The notes under the pieces were generated by a model. It had not been told where the DNA came from, ran no database searches, and worked only from the letters and a program-made list of their open reading frames with translations. The translations under genes and the position numbers were made by a program. DNA of 38,059 nucleotides from the NCBI GenBank assembly GCA_002349055.1, contig DECD01000019.1, positions 41,375 through 79,433 on the forward strand. The letters run 5' to 3'. The DNA comes from Bacteroidales bacterium UBA2939 (GTDB lineage: Bacteria > Bacteroidota > Bacteroidia > Bacteroidales > P3). Positions 21,638-30,225 of the stretch are shown piece after piece (position 1 is the first letter of the stretch; the number at the start of each line of letters is the position of its first letter).

Positions 21638-22438
21638 TCAACCCAACAGGACATCCATAATCATCATGAGGACAAAGCCGATGGCGAATCCGATAGTGGA
21701 GAGGTTGGTATGTCGCCCTTGGGCGGTTTCGGGGATAAGTTCCTCGACCACCACATACATCATGGCACCGGCTGCGAAAGCCAGCAGGTAGGGCAAGGCC
21801 ACGCCGAGCACTCCCGCCAGCAGCAGGATGGCTACTGAACCCAGGGGTTCCACCACGCCGCTCAGGGTGCCGATAAGAAACGACTTCATTCGCGAGTTGC
21901 CTTCCGCGTGCATTGGCATGGAGATGATGGCGCCCTCGGGGATATTCTGTATGGCAATGCCGATGGAGACCGCCAGTGCGGCGCTGAGGGTCAAGCCCTG
22001 TGCCTCGCCAGCGAAGACTACACCCACGGCCATACCCTCGGGCAGGTTGTGGATGGTGACGGCCAAGGCCAGCATCATGGTGCGCGAGAGACGTGACTTA
22101 GGGCCTTCGGCCTTTTGTGCGCCGACATGCAGGTGGGGTGTCAACTCGTCAATCAGCAATAGGAATCCCATACCCGCCAGGAAGCCGATGGCGGCCGGAA
22201 GCACACTCCTCAACCCTGCGGACAGCTCCCCTAAGTTAGGGGAGCAGCCAGATGAGGCCATATCTATCGACGGTATCAGCAGCGACCATACGCTTGCCGC
22301 CACCATGACACCGCTGGCGAAGCCCAGCAGGGTCTTCTGCAGCCGGTCGGGGATGTCCTTCTTCATGAAGAACACAAACGCCGACCCCAGCATGGTGCCC
22401 ACCAAAGGCAACAGTATTCCTATGACCAAGGCGTTCAT
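21638..22438 (-). CDS. ZIP-family divalent metal transporter
   Basis: This 266-aa membrane protein has about eight helices. The metal-binding signatures of the ZIP family are present: HNLPEGMAVGVVFAGE in helix 4 and IQNIPEGAIISMPMHAE in helix 5. ZIP proteins import Zn, Fe or Mn into the cytoplasm. A loop near residues 63-75 (SSGCSPNLGELSAG) is encoded by a perfect palindrome (22225-22245) and looks like an insertion. The start overlaps the DUF4491 stop as ATGA (22435-22438), so the two genes form an operon. Confidence 0.88.
   Translation of the reverse strand: MNALVIGILLPLVGTMLGSAFVFFMKKDIPDRLQKTLLGFASGVMVAASVWSLLIPSIDMASSGCSPNLGELSAGLRSVLPAAIGFLAGMGFLLLIDELTPHLHVGAQKAEGPKSRLSRTMMLALAVTIHNLPEGMAVGVVFAGEAQGLTLSAALAVSIGIAIQNIPEGAIISMPMHAEGNSRMKSFLIGTLSGVVEPLGSVAILLLAGVLGVALPYLLAFAAGAMMYVVVEELIPETAQGRHTNLSTIGFAIGFVLMMIMDVLLG
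22225..22245. repeat. Perfect 21-nt palindrome inside the ZIP transporter gene
   Basis: GCTCCCCTAA (22225-22234), a central G, and TTAGGGGAGC (22236-22245). It is in frame and encodes about CSPNLGEL. Confidence 0.75.
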
Positions 22439-22725
22439 TTATCTTTTCGATTGGGATTCTTGGGGAACCAGCCTTTTTCCACACGCTCGCGCTGCTTGAA
22501 GAGCTCGAGTATCGACCAGAGGCTTGAGAAAGCCACCACACCGAGGATGGTCGAGGGAATGGTTGCCTCTGTGAGCAGCGACCCTGCGATGCAAGCCACA
22601 GCCAACAGCAGGAATCCCCACCAACAACGTGTGCCAAGATAGTATTCCGCTTTGATGACAATGGGGTGGAAAAGTCCTATACACAGGAAGGAAGAGACTC
22701 CGATGATTATGCCAGCAAAGTTCAT
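22435..22725 (-). CDS. DUF4491 family membrane protein
   Basis: This 96-aa protein has three hydrophobic segments and the family opening FAGIIIGVSSFLCIGLFHPIVIKAEYYLGTRCWW. The function of DUF4491 is unknown. It is the first gene of a pair with the ZIP transporter. A TAATTTTG box at 22748-22755 on the minus strand is a likely -7 element, with a leader of only about 15 nt. Confidence 0.85.
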   Translation of the reverse strand: MNFAGIIIGVSSFLCIGLFHPIVIKAEYYLGTRCWWGFLLLAVACIAGSLLTEATIPSTILGVVAFSSLWSILELFKQRERVEKGWFPKNPNRKDK

Positions 22726-22788
22726 TTAGTATCATTTTTTGAGGGTGCAAAATTACAACTTTTTTTTCAAACAGAGAGAAAAAGAAGG

Positions 22789-23922
22789 TCAGAAACTGTA
22801 TTTCAACTTTAGCCAAACCTCGCTGTTGTGGGCATAGGTGAGGAACATGCCTTCTTCGGCGTAGAAGAGGTCGTAACCCAGAAGAACATGAATCTGGTCG
22901 GTGGCGGCCCAGTCGGCGCTGAAGCGGTTGAAGACCCCGAAGTCCTTTACGTCGGCGTAGGCGAAGGTGGAAAGCGTCAGGGAATTGTTCAGGAGGGCTT
23001 TGGAGATTCGGAGGGTGGCAAGCAAGGTTTGTTCCCCAGTGCCAAAGGTCTGGTTGAATTGTGCCGAGAGGTTCCAGTCGTTGCCAGGATACCAGTCGAG
23101 TCCCGCCAACGCATTGCCTTGGTGCTCACCGTGGTCATCGATATTGTCGGCAATCTCGCCCCGGAAGGCGAAGTTGCCAAAAGGAATTGACACATCACCG
23201 CCAATGACAGACAGGCGATGATAGCCGATGTGGTCAACAAGGAACTCCGGCATCTTGCTCCAGGTGCGCAACGCTATCAGGGAGAAATCCCCACCCGACA
23301 GCGAGCAGTTGAATCTTGCGCCATATTCCATGTTTTTGAGTGATGGGTCGGGTTTTACTTCGGGCGGGAGCAATCCCACGGACCAAGGGTTGTCTGGATT
23401 GGTGGGCAGTTTGAAGAATTCGGCCACCGGCACAGCTACAGCCTCCAGGCTCCACGCGTCGTGCAGATAGCGGACTCGCAAGGCTCCCACTGGGACGCGG
23501 ATGTCGTCATAGTCTTGCGCCAAGAATTCGGTGTAATCCATGGGGGAGATGAGGTCGGTGACACGCAATCCGTCGGCCACACCCCACGAGATGATTTGTT
23601 TGCCGGCACGTATGTCCCAGTTGGAGTTGCCCCAGTAGGCGTATGCTTCGCGCAGTTGGAATCCTGACAAGTCCTTGAGCAGGGCATTGTAAACGAGGTT
23701 GGCCGAGACGAACATTCCGCCGCCGTCTTTCTCGAGGCGGAATTCGCCACGGGCGCGGGTGCGCGACGACATCCAGTCGACAGGGGCTTCGGTACGGAAG
23801 GCATGGTAGGTGTCGAGAAATCCTTTGACGGAAAGGTCGATATTGTCCTGTGCCGAAAGGGAGTGGGCCGTGCACAGCACGGCCACTGCTCCCAAAAGTA
23901 TGGTTTTCAAAGCGGTTCTCAT
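22789..23922 (-). CDS. Outer-membrane beta-barrel protein of the MMPL/LolA-like operon
   Basis: I choose the ATG 23920-23922 (MRTALKTILLG), two codons inside the longest frame, because it overlaps the stop of the preceding gene as ATGA; this gives 377 aa. The signal peptide ends near SLSAQDN. The mature part is rich in alternating strands with aromatic ends (ISWGVADGLRVTDLISPMDYTEFLAQDYDDIRVP) and terminates in LKLKYSF, a barrel-type C-terminal Phe. It resembles DUF1302-like barrels found beside MMPL exporters. It should be the outer-membrane component that receives or stores the exported cargo. Confidence 0.75.
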   Translation of the reverse strand: MRTALKTILLGAVAVLCTAHSLSAQDNIDLSVKGFLDTYHAFRTEAPVDWMSSRTRARGEFRLEKDGGGMFVSANLVYNALLKDLSGFQLREAYAYWGNSNWDIRAGKQIISWGVADGLRVTDLISPMDYTEFLAQDYDDIRVPVGALRVRYLHDAWSLEAVAVPVAEFFKLPTNPDNPWSVGLLPPEVKPDPSLKNMEYGARFNCSLSGGDFSLIALRTWSKMPEFLVDHIGYHRLSVIGGDVSIPFGNFAFRGEIADNIDDHGEHQGNALAGLDWYPGNDWNLSAQFNQTFGTGEQTLLATLRISKALLNNSLTLSTFAYADVKDFGVFNRFSADWAATDQIHVLLGYDLFYAEEGMFLTYAHNSEVWLKLKYSF

Positions 23923-24695
23923 AAGCATTTCTCCAATTTAGCCACCGTGAACATACTCTTGTCGACTTTGATGTCGTATTTGGGGCCACTCACGACAATC
24001 TGCGTGCTGTGACCACTCTGAACATTCTTCATCTCCATCTTCATCACCGTCCAGAATCCTTCAATCTTCTTCACGTCGAGGACGGTCATCACACGGTGCA
24101 GTTTGTTCAACTTGTCATAGAACTCCACATAGACGGCCACGTTGCAGTCCTGACGAATCCAGCTCACCTTGCGGCTGTAGATTTCGCGGGAATCAACGGG
24201 GGTAGACTCAACGACCCAGCACTTGTGTCCGTCGCGCACCTCTTCGCGCAACAGCTTATGCTTGTCTTCATCCACGCTGCGACCGCCCATGTCGTCATAG
24301 GTGAAATCGGTCCCCATGAAGTAGTCGGTCTTGGAGGAGGCTCCGCTGATGCGGCGCGTCTTCTTCATCGCCGGCAGGTAGAGCCACTTGTCGTCTTCTT
24401 TGCTGCTCTGGTCGTAGTCCCAGGTGAGAAAGCCAGTCCCCTTCACATCGCCTGGATAGGTGAAGAACATTATTTTCTTGGTGTCTTTGCCTTCATCCAT
24501 GGCCCAGGATACCATCTTACGCTCGCGTTTGTCGCCATTCTTCTTGACGAGGGTGAGCTGCATCTCGGCATAGCGGCTATTGCCGTCGGGACGGTCCTTG
24601 ACACGCTGGACGATGTCGCGACCAGTTAGATTTTGTGCGTTTAATTGCATGGCGGCAACGAAAAGCAATGCTGCCAAAAAGAAATATCTTTTCAT
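23919..24695 (-). CDS. LolA-like outer-membrane lipoprotein-sorting protein
   Basis: The start is set at ATG 24693-24695 (MKRYFFLAALL), 14 codons inside the longest frame, giving a normal signal peptide ending MQLNAQN and a product of 258 aa. The body has the pattern of the YP_LolA-type family: GRDIVQRVKDRPDGNSRYAEMQLTLV, GTGFLTWDYDQSSKEDDKWLYLPAMKKTRRI, and DCNVAVYVEFYDKLNKLHRVMTV. These periplasmic proteins have a LolA-like fold that holds acyl chains. It lies between the MMPL exporter gene (19-nt gap) and the barrel gene (ATGA overlap), as expected of a periplasmic shuttle. Confidence 0.85.
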   Translation of the reverse strand: MKRYFFLAALLFVAAMQLNAQNLTGRDIVQRVKDRPDGNSRYAEMQLTLVKKNGDKRERKMVSWAMDEGKDTKKIMFFTYPGDVKGTGFLTWDYDQSSKEDDKWLYLPAMKKTRRISGASSKTDYFMGTDFTYDDMGGRSVDEDKHKLLREEVRDGHKCWVVESTPVDSREIYSRKVSWIRQDCNVAVYVEFYDKLNKLHRVMTVLDVKKIEGFWTVMKMEMKNVQSGHSTQIVVSGPKYDIKVDKSMFTVAKLEKCL

Positions 24696-24714
24696 GATTG
24701 TTCGGTTTTGTTGT

Positions 24715-27066
24715 TTAACATTCTTTTTCTTTACCATAAACTTTGAATTTCTTCACCAGCAAAGGCGTGATGAAGAGGTCGGCCAGCAGGGCCGAGAGGA
24801 TGCCGATAACGGCAAGCACACCGAAGTTGATGCACATGGTGCAAGCCGAGGTGGCGAAGCAGGCGAAGACCGCCGAAGTGATGATGGAGGTGGTGACGAT
24901 GGCCACGCCCACAACGCGGAAGGTGCGACGGAGGGCATAGGTATAGTTGGGCTTGCGGTCATACTCGAGTTTCGAATGGTTGAAGAAGTGGATGGTGTCG
25001 TCGACGACCATACCCAGCATCATGGGTATCAGCGTGGCGGTCATCATGTCGAGCGGAATGCCCATCCATCCCATGAATCCACCCACGAAGATGGCGGGCA
25101 TAAGGTTGGGGATGAGGCCGATGAGGCCGACGCGGATGCTCTGGAAGGCTATCATCAGGATGATGGCGATGATAAGTACCGAGATGATGAACGACTGCAT
25201 CTGACCACGTACCAGATACTGCATCATGGTGGTGTACTGCGGAATGTTACCCACGGCGGTCACGGTGACACCAGGGAACATCTCCTCAGTCTTCTTGGCG
25301 ATGTCGTTGAGCTCGCGCTCTACCTCGGCCGAATTGAAGTCAGAAATCTCTACCATCAGGCGCAGGCGCTTGTAACCGTAATCCATCCAGTATTCCGCCT
25401 CCGAACCACCGGCATTCTCGTAGAGCATCAGCATCTGCGCCACTTCCTCCTCGGTCTTGGGGATGCGGTAGAAAGCCTTGTTGCCACCGTTGAGAGTCTG
25501 GTTGAGGTCTTTGATGATGTCGAGTATCGAATTGGTCCGCTTAGTCAGCGAATAGGTTCCAACCAGTTCCTCCAGCTGCTCCAGTTTCCGCAGGTTTTCA
25601 GGTTGTTTGGCGTCATCCTCGTTCTCGAACTCCATCACTAGGTCGTAGGAGTAGAGCGCACCCAACTCGCTGCGACCCACAGTCAGGACATCATTCACAT
25701 AGGGGACAGCCTTGCCCATGGTTCGCTCGATATCGAAGGCGGGCTCGATTTTCCAAAGCCCGATACCCAGTGCCACACAGACAACAGCGAAGACAGCTAC
25801 AATCGGCTTGGAATGTTTGAAGGTAAAGTCGTTGAGTTTCTCCATGGCACGACCCAGACGGGTGCCACCCTCACCATCGATACCAGCTTTGGGTTTCTTG
25901 TCCTTGCCGAAGGAAAGCAGCACGGGAGCCATCAACAGCGTGGTAAGGAGAACGAAGAGGATGGTCAACGAGCTCATCATGCCGACGCATTTCATCGGGC
26001 GGATGGGAATCACCATGAACGACATCAAAGAGATAACAGTCGTGAGGCCGCAGAACACCACCGACCAGCCTATCTCACTGATGGTCTCAACAACGGCCTG
26101 TTTGCGTTTGCCATGTCGGCGCATACATTGCTTGAAATAGGAAAAAATATGTATATTGTATGCGATGGCCACCGCGAAGGCCAGAATGGCTGGAATCATC
26201 AGCACGGTGCTGTCGACATACATCTGCGTGTAGCCCGCAATACCAAAGGTAATCACTATGCCGCCAATCACCGACAGGAACGGGCAGACGATGCCGCGCA
26301 GCGAACGGGTCATCAGCAACATCACCAGAATGCAGATAATGGCAGCAATCATCACCAAACGGCCCATCTCCTGGCCAATGTATACCGACTTCTGCTGCGT
26401 CACATACGGCATACCGGTGGCCTTCGGATGGAGGGAGGCATATTTCTCCTTCGTGATGATGCGGGTCACCTCCTCGCCGATCACGATATCGGGTGACACG
26501 TTGCTCGTCTGTTTCCACTCCTCCTCCGAAGGGAAAGCGCGCAGCTTCACAAGAATCCATGCGTTCCTGCCGTCCTGCGAGATGAGTTTACGAGCCACGT
26601 GAGGCTTGCTATAAGCAAGAGACCGGATCTGCTCCATCTCGGGCGATCCGGTCTCGGGTATCTCGTCGGGAACGATTTGCACTATCTCCATCCCGTCGTC
26701 CGTGCCCAGCATAAACTCGAGGTCCACCAGCGACGTAATCTTGTCGCCATACGAGAGCGAATCCAGCAATTCCTCACCCAACTCGCGCATGAGTGTGAGG
26801 TTCTCTTTGGTGAAGAGGTTGTCACACTCGGTGAGGATGCCAACAAAATAGTCGTTGCCGAAGTTCGCCTTGAATTCGTTGGTCTTCACCAACATCGGGT
26901 CACCTTCGATAAAATAGTCGTCGAAGGAGGTCTGCTGCACCATCTTCGACATACCGAGGAACGACGCTACCAGCACGATGGCAAACAATGCGATGGCAGT
27001 CCATCGCCACCTTAGGAGGAAGGCTGCATACCTTCCGAAAAACATGTTAATCTTGTGCGATTTCAT
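24715..27066 (-). CDS. MMPL/RND-superfamily exporter
   Basis: The 783-aa inner-membrane protein has the duplicated RND layout: one helix near the N-terminus (RWRWTAIALFAIVLVASF), a first periplasmic domain to about 220, five helices, then the same again. Each half has a sterol-sensing-like segment with AIAYNIHIFSYF in the first and DDTIHFFNHSKLEYD in the second. The family exports lipids or other hydrophobic molecules using proton flow. Together with the LolA-like protein and the barrel it forms a complete inner-membrane, periplasm and outer-membrane path. The gene is first in this three-gene operon. No consensus promoter was identified in 27067-27156, which otherwise shows only an AT-rich leader. 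Confidence 0.88.
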   Translation of the reverse strand: MKSHKINMFFGRYAAFLLRWRWTAIALFAIVLVASFLGMSKMVQQTSFDDYFIEGDPMLVKTNEFKANFGNDYFVGILTECDNLFTKENLTLMRELGEELLDSLSYGDKITSLVDLEFMLGTDDGMEIVQIVPDEIPETGSPEMEQIRSLAYSKPHVARKLISQDGRNAWILVKLRAFPSEEEWKQTSNVSPDIVIGEEVTRIITKEKYASLHPKATGMPYVTQQKSVYIGQEMGRLVMIAAIICILVMLLMTRSLRGIVCPFLSVIGGIVITFGIAGYTQMYVDSTVLMIPAILAFAVAIAYNIHIFSYFKQCMRRHGKRKQAVVETISEIGWSVVFCGLTTVISLMSFMVIPIRPMKCVGMMSSLTILFVLLTTLLMAPVLLSFGKDKKPKAGIDGEGGTRLGRAMEKLNDFTFKHSKPIVAVFAVVCVALGIGLWKIEPAFDIERTMGKAVPYVNDVLTVGRSELGALYSYDLVMEFENEDDAKQPENLRKLEQLEELVGTYSLTKRTNSILDIIKDLNQTLNGGNKAFYRIPKTEEEVAQMLMLYENAGGSEAEYWMDYGYKRLRLMVEISDFNSAEVERELNDIAKKTEEMFPGVTVTAVGNIPQYTTMMQYLVRGQMQSFIISVLIIAIILMIAFQSIRVGLIGLIPNLMPAIFVGGFMGWMGIPLDMMTATLIPMMLGMVVDDTIHFFNHSKLEYDRKPNYTYALRRTFRVVGVAIVTTSIITSAVFACFATSACTMCINFGVLAVIGILSALLADLFITPLLVKKFKVYGKEKEC

Positions 27067-27156
27067 TTTTGATTTTTATTTTTGATTAGACAATATTATC
27101 ACACGCGCTGTTATTTGCAGCACACAAAATATTTGAAAATAAATAATATAATGAAA

Positions 27157-27480
27157 CTATGCTACCGGCGGCGCCCGCAACAGGGACGTCCCGTAGCAAT
27201 AGCTAATGTTAGTGACATCCGCCAGATGCGGTTTCGTCACAGGTTCCCACAGCGGCACAATCCGGAATGTCTGTTGGACAATATAGTTAAGGCCAAGAAA
27301 GATACAATACGGGCAATCATGATGGTGATGGTGTGGGTTTTCAAAGTGTCCCACACACTGGCCGCAGCCGTCTTGAGCGTCAATTGTATCGTCATGCACA
27401 TGAAACGACGACAGCGTCACCATTGGCAAATAGCTGGCCAACAGAATAATAGAGGCAATATTTCGCTGCAGATGTTTCAT
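27157..27480 (-). CDS. Small His/Cys-rich exported protein
   Basis: This 107-aa protein has an N-terminal hydrophobic segment (IASIILLASYLPMVTLSSF, about 8-26) followed by SSFHVHDD and a metal-binding-like cluster CGQCVGHFENPHHHHHDCPYC (about 39-59), with four Cys and five consecutive His. Similar small proteins occur in Bacteroidota near metal-uptake receptors, but none is adjacent here. The last about 12 residues (TSLLRAPPVA) are encoded by a palindromic element (27161-27197), so the original end may have been different. A consensus-like promoter lies only a few bases ahead of the start, so the leader is very short. Metal binding is inferred from composition. Confidence 0.7.
   Translation of the reverse strand: MKHLQRNIASIILLASYLPMVTLSSFHVHDDTIDAQDGCGQCVGHFENPHHHHHDCPYCIFLGLNYIVQQTFRIVPLWEPVTKPHLADVTNISYCYGTSLLRAPPVA
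27161..27197. repeat. Palindromic element at the 3' end of the His-rich gene
   Basis: GCTAC (27161-27165) and GTAGC (27193-27197) bracket GC-rich DNA that itself contains GGGACGTCCC (27183-27192). It forms the end of the coding frame. Confidence 0.5.
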
Positions 27481-27491
27481 CTTTCAAATTG

Positions 27492-27523
27492 CAAAAATAC
27501 AACAATCTATCCGACTGGGCAAT
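27492..27523 (-). promoter_or_regulatory. Promoter of the His-rich gene
   Basis: On the minus strand ATTG (27520-27523), 20 nt, then TATTTTTG (27492-27499). The predicted start is only about 6 nt before the ATG. Confidence 0.6.
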
Positions 27524-27569
27524 CCCCAAAAATGATGATTTGTCCTCTTTCTTGTGATTTAAAAGTATA

Positions 27570-27713
27570 CTATTTCCTCGGGAACCACGGCCAGGTGCGG
27601 TTCACCCTCTTGCAGTAGGCATCGTAATCCTCGCCGTAGAGGTCGTGCAGCCATTTCTCTTCCGTGTTCTTCATCATCACAGCCATCAACGCCCAAAAGA
27701 TGAACGGAAGCAT
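27570..27713 (-). pseudogene. C-terminal fragment of an isoprenylcysteine methyltransferase-like membrane enzyme
   Basis: The phrase MMKNTEEKWLHDLYGEDYDAYCKRVNRTWPWFPRK is the usual end of ICMT/phospholipid-methyltransferase-like proteins of about 180-220 aa (an EExxL...GExYxxYxxRVxR pattern). Only the last about 47 residues are present. The open frame runs upstream to 27833, but its earlier part (IIQDLFSLRF and before) has no family character and overlaps a plus-strand promoter. The N-terminal membrane helices and the AdoMet site are missing, so this is a remnant. Confidence 0.65.
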
Positions 27714-27758
27714 GTTGAACCTAAGAGAAAATAAATCTTGTATAATCCAAATAATTTG

Positions 27759-27766
27759 TATTTTTG
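27759..27766 (+). promoter_or_regulatory. -7 box of the lipoprotein cluster
   Basis: TATTTTTG fits TAnnTTTG. CTTG at 27737-27740 is a weak -33 candidate (18-nt gap). It gives a leader of about 175 nt before the 66-aa gene, containing a GC-rich hairpin at 27897-27915. Confidence 0.5.
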
Positions 27767-27896
27767 CAGGCGAAATTTTGAGGACAATGCAAGAGGAATT
27801 TATATATAACTCACTGATAATCAGCCAACCCACTACAAGAGATGTAAACGGAAGGCTTCCTCATTTTTTTTGATTCTTAGGTTCAACACTCTGGCT

Positions 27897-27915
27897 GCGC
27901 CGTCCCGACGGGCGC
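27897..27915 (+). other. GC-rich hairpin in the leader of the lipoprotein cluster
   Basis: GCGCCGTC and GACGGGCGC pair with one bulged G around CC. No U-tract follows directly. It may be an attenuating stem or another copy of the dispersed palindromic elements. Confidence 0.4.
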
Positions 27916-27950
27916 GGCTGGGGCTTTTGCCATGCATATAATTATTAGTA

Positions 27951-28151
27951 ATGAAAACACCAACAAAAAAGAAAACCTATGTGGCACCGCAATTGACGGT
28001 GGCCTCCTTCAAGGTGGAGCGGGGCTATGCCGTGAGCGGTGGCAAGTTCTTGTCGCTCCAGATGCTTTTCACGCCAGACGATGAGACAATCGAGCAACGC
28101 GACGCCAGTGGCGGCTACATAGGTGGCGGCGACGGCAACAGCTGGTTCTGA
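27951..28151 (+). CDS. Small 66-aa protein preceding the lipoprotein pair
   Basis: The start MKTPTKKKTYVAPQLTVASFKVERGYAVSGG resembles the Bacteroidales peptides that begin KKTYxxPxxEVxxxExExxxA and lie just before surface-lipoprotein genes. The C-terminus is Gly-rich (GGYIGGGDGNSWF). It has no signal peptide. It could be an uncharacterised secreted peptide or precursor. It lies 31 nt ahead of the first fimbrillin/FISUMP-like lipoprotein. Confidence 0.7.
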   Translation: MKTPTKKKTYVAPQLTVASFKVERGYAVSGGKFLSLQMLFTPDDETIEQRDASGGYIGGGDGNSWF

Positions 28152-28230
28152 AGAAATTGAAAGTTGAAAGTTGAAAATTGAAATGATGACACATTCTAAA
28201 TTCAGAATTCAAAAATCTAAATTCGTAATT
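28152..28230. repeat. AAAATTG-type repeats at the lipoprotein gene start
   Basis: GAAATTGAAAGTTGAAAG and following 7-bp units run to 28183, where the ATG begins. Related AAATTC words (28197-28230) continue into the signal peptide and encode SKFRIQKSKF. Confidence 0.75.
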
Positions 28231-30111
28231 ACAGCGTTGATGCTCCTGCTGGCGGCCTGCCAGAAAGAGGAGACTGACACCTTCGATATTCCCGATGGAG
28301 CATTGATGCTGACCACCGAGGGCTTCAGCAACCAAGACGGCAGCAAGACCTCGGTCAACGGCACCGCCGTGCATTGGGTCAACGGCGACCGAATCCGCAT
28401 CAACGGCACGCGCGGCACCGTCACCACCGGCAGCGGCGCCAACGCCGACAAGGCCTACGCCACTGGCGACTGGAACCTCAGTACGGGTGTCCATGCCTTC
28501 TATCCTGCCGACATCGTCGACCAGCAATACTGGAACTCCGACAATCCGCAGGTCAACTTCCCCAACCGTTTCGCTTCGAGCTTCGATGGCGGCCGCCAAA
28601 TCATCGGCCTGCCCATGGTGGGACGCGCCCCGGCCAACGCCAGCGGCGTGAAGTTCTTACACCTCAGCGCGGCCATCAATGTGCGTGTCCGCAACAACAC
28701 CGGCCGTGCCAAGCTCTACCTCGACTCCATCACCGTCAGCAGCGCCTCGCAGCAGCTCTGCGGCATCGCCAATGTCACCTTCGGCAGCGGCGGTATCTAC
28801 TCTATCATCGGCACCGGCCTCACCGCCAACAACATGAGCGTGACCGTCTATTTCCCCAACCCCGAAGCCTCCTATCTCGCCAACGGCGAAATCCGCGACG
28901 TGCAGGTGCCCATCTATCCCACCGTCGCGGGCGAGCTCACCTTCAAGGTCTACTGCCACACCCGCGCCGACGAGGAGATACACGTCGGCCTCTGCCCCGC
29001 GCACATCGAATACAACTACTGCCGCACCCTCTCCAACAACATCCTCAACCGCAATGTGATGGCTACAGCACAGATAGCAGTCACCGACGACGGCTACACC
29101 ACCCGCATCGACCACGGCCTCTTCACCGCCAGCAACGGCCGCCAGGTGCGCTTCTCGCAGGGCAACCTGTTGTGCCACCGTGGCGGCGGCGATCTTTGGT
29201 ACACTGGCCAGTTCTCGTTCCAGGCGCACCAGTACATCCCCCATCCGGAGCATCAAGGTCAGGATGTGGGCATAAACTATTCAGATGACGCAGACAACCT
29301 CTGGAACATCGGCCTTTTCGGCTGGGGCACCAGCAACAACCAGCACACCTACGGCTGGTCTTTTTCACCCTCAAGCACCGAGGATGGTGACCACTACTAC
29401 GAAGCCTACTGCAACGCCAAACGCAATCTCTTCGAACCCGACTATGGCAACGCCGCCATTGCCGACTGGGGCTATAACGCCATCACCAACGGCGGCAATG
29501 CGGTGAATGCGGGATGGTTCACCCCCTCCAAGGAGGACTGGCAGGCCATTGTCTTCTCCCGCCCGGCGAGCACAGTGGCGCTCCACGACTTCTGGGGTAA
29601 CGCCGAAGGCACCTGCGCAAACGCCCGTTTCGTAAGGGCGATAGTCCAGAACTCCTCGCACCAGCCGGTCAAAGGGCTGATACTCTTCCCCGACAACTTT
29701 GTCGACCCCTTTGGCCCCGATGGAAACCATGCTATGCAATATGTCAACAATACAACCGACCTGACGAACTGGAACGAGAGCGATCTCAACGTCTATTACA
29801 GCAACGAAGACTGGTTCCGCATGGAGGCCGCCGGTGCCGTCTTCCTGCCTGCCTCCAGTTGGCGCTATGGCCACAACGTTGGCTTGGGGTCCGGGGTGGA
29901 AGGCCTCATCCAAAGCCTCTATTGGTCGTCGTCCGTCGGTTCTAGTTATCATGCCTACGGACTCGCTTTCGCCGAAGGACACCCCGTGGAAATAATACTA
30001 AGCAGGCGCTACATAGGCCATCCAGTACGACTCATTTTCGCCGACAATGGCCGCGGCCAATGGGGCAGCAACAGCTTTGAAGGTTATAGTGACCAAGGGA
30101 ACGCATGGTAA
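28183..30111 (+). CDS. Fimbrillin/FISUMP-like surface lipoprotein 1
   Basis: I use the ATG at 28183 (another follows at 28186) instead of the upstream TTG; the protein is 642 aa. The lipobox is LMLLLAAC. The N-terminal part has the fimbrillin-like pattern GSKTSVNGTAVHWVNGDRIRING, then a beta-rich region with ASGVKFLHLSAAINVRV. The C-terminal part (about 300 onward) is FISUMP-like (Fib_succ_major): RQVRFSQGNLLCH, GWFTPSKEDWQAIVF, GLILFPDNF, YWSSSVGSSYHAYGLAF and HPVRLIF. It should be a surface-exposed lipoprotein, perhaps adhesive. The neighbouring gene is a paralogue of the same layout. Confidence 0.8.
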   Translation: MMTHSKFRIQKSKFVITALMLLLAACQKEETDTFDIPDGALMLTTEGFSNQDGSKTSVNGTAVHWVNGDRIRINGTRGTVTTGSGANADKAYATGDWNLSTGVHAFYPADIVDQQYWNSDNPQVNFPNRFASSFDGGRQIIGLPMVGRAPANASGVKFLHLSAAINVRVRNNTGRAKLYLDSITVSSASQQLCGIANVTFGSGGIYSIIGTGLTANNMSVTVYFPNPEASYLANGEIRDVQVPIYPTVAGELTFKVYCHTRADEEIHVGLCPAHIEYNYCRTLSNNILNRNVMATAQIAVTDDGYTTRIDHGLFTASNGRQVRFSQGNLLCHRGGGDLWYTGQFSFQAHQYIPHPEHQGQDVGINYSDDADNLWNIGLFGWGTSNNQHTYGWSFSPSSTEDGDHYYEAYCNAKRNLFEPDYGNAAIADWGYNAITNGGNAVNAGWFTPSKEDWQAIVFSRPASTVALHDFWGNAEGTCANARFVRAIVQNSSHQPVKGLILFPDNFVDPFGPDGNHAMQYVNNTTDLTNWNESDLNVYYSNEDWFRMEAAGAVFLPASSWRYGHNVGLGSGVEGLIQSLYWSSSVGSSYHAYGLAFAEGHPVEIILSRRYIGHPVRLIFADNGRGQWGSNSFEGYSDQGNAW

Positions 30112-30165
30112 ATTGAAAATTGAAAATTGGGTAGGGGGACCGCCGCGAAGCGGTGGTGGAGGAGT
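30110..30165. repeat. AAATTG repeat and GC-rich hairpin between the two lipoprotein genes
   Basis: AAATTG units occupy 30110-30129. They are followed by GGGGGACCGCCGCGAAGCGG, in which ACCGC pairs with GCGGT. It resembles a dispersed palindromic element. The gap 30112-30225 holds nothing else. Confidence 0.55.
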
Positions 30166-30225
30166 GTGAAAATGCGACAAGAGAGAGTGTGTAAAGAGCG
30201 AAGAAAAATAACAAACAAAGAATAT

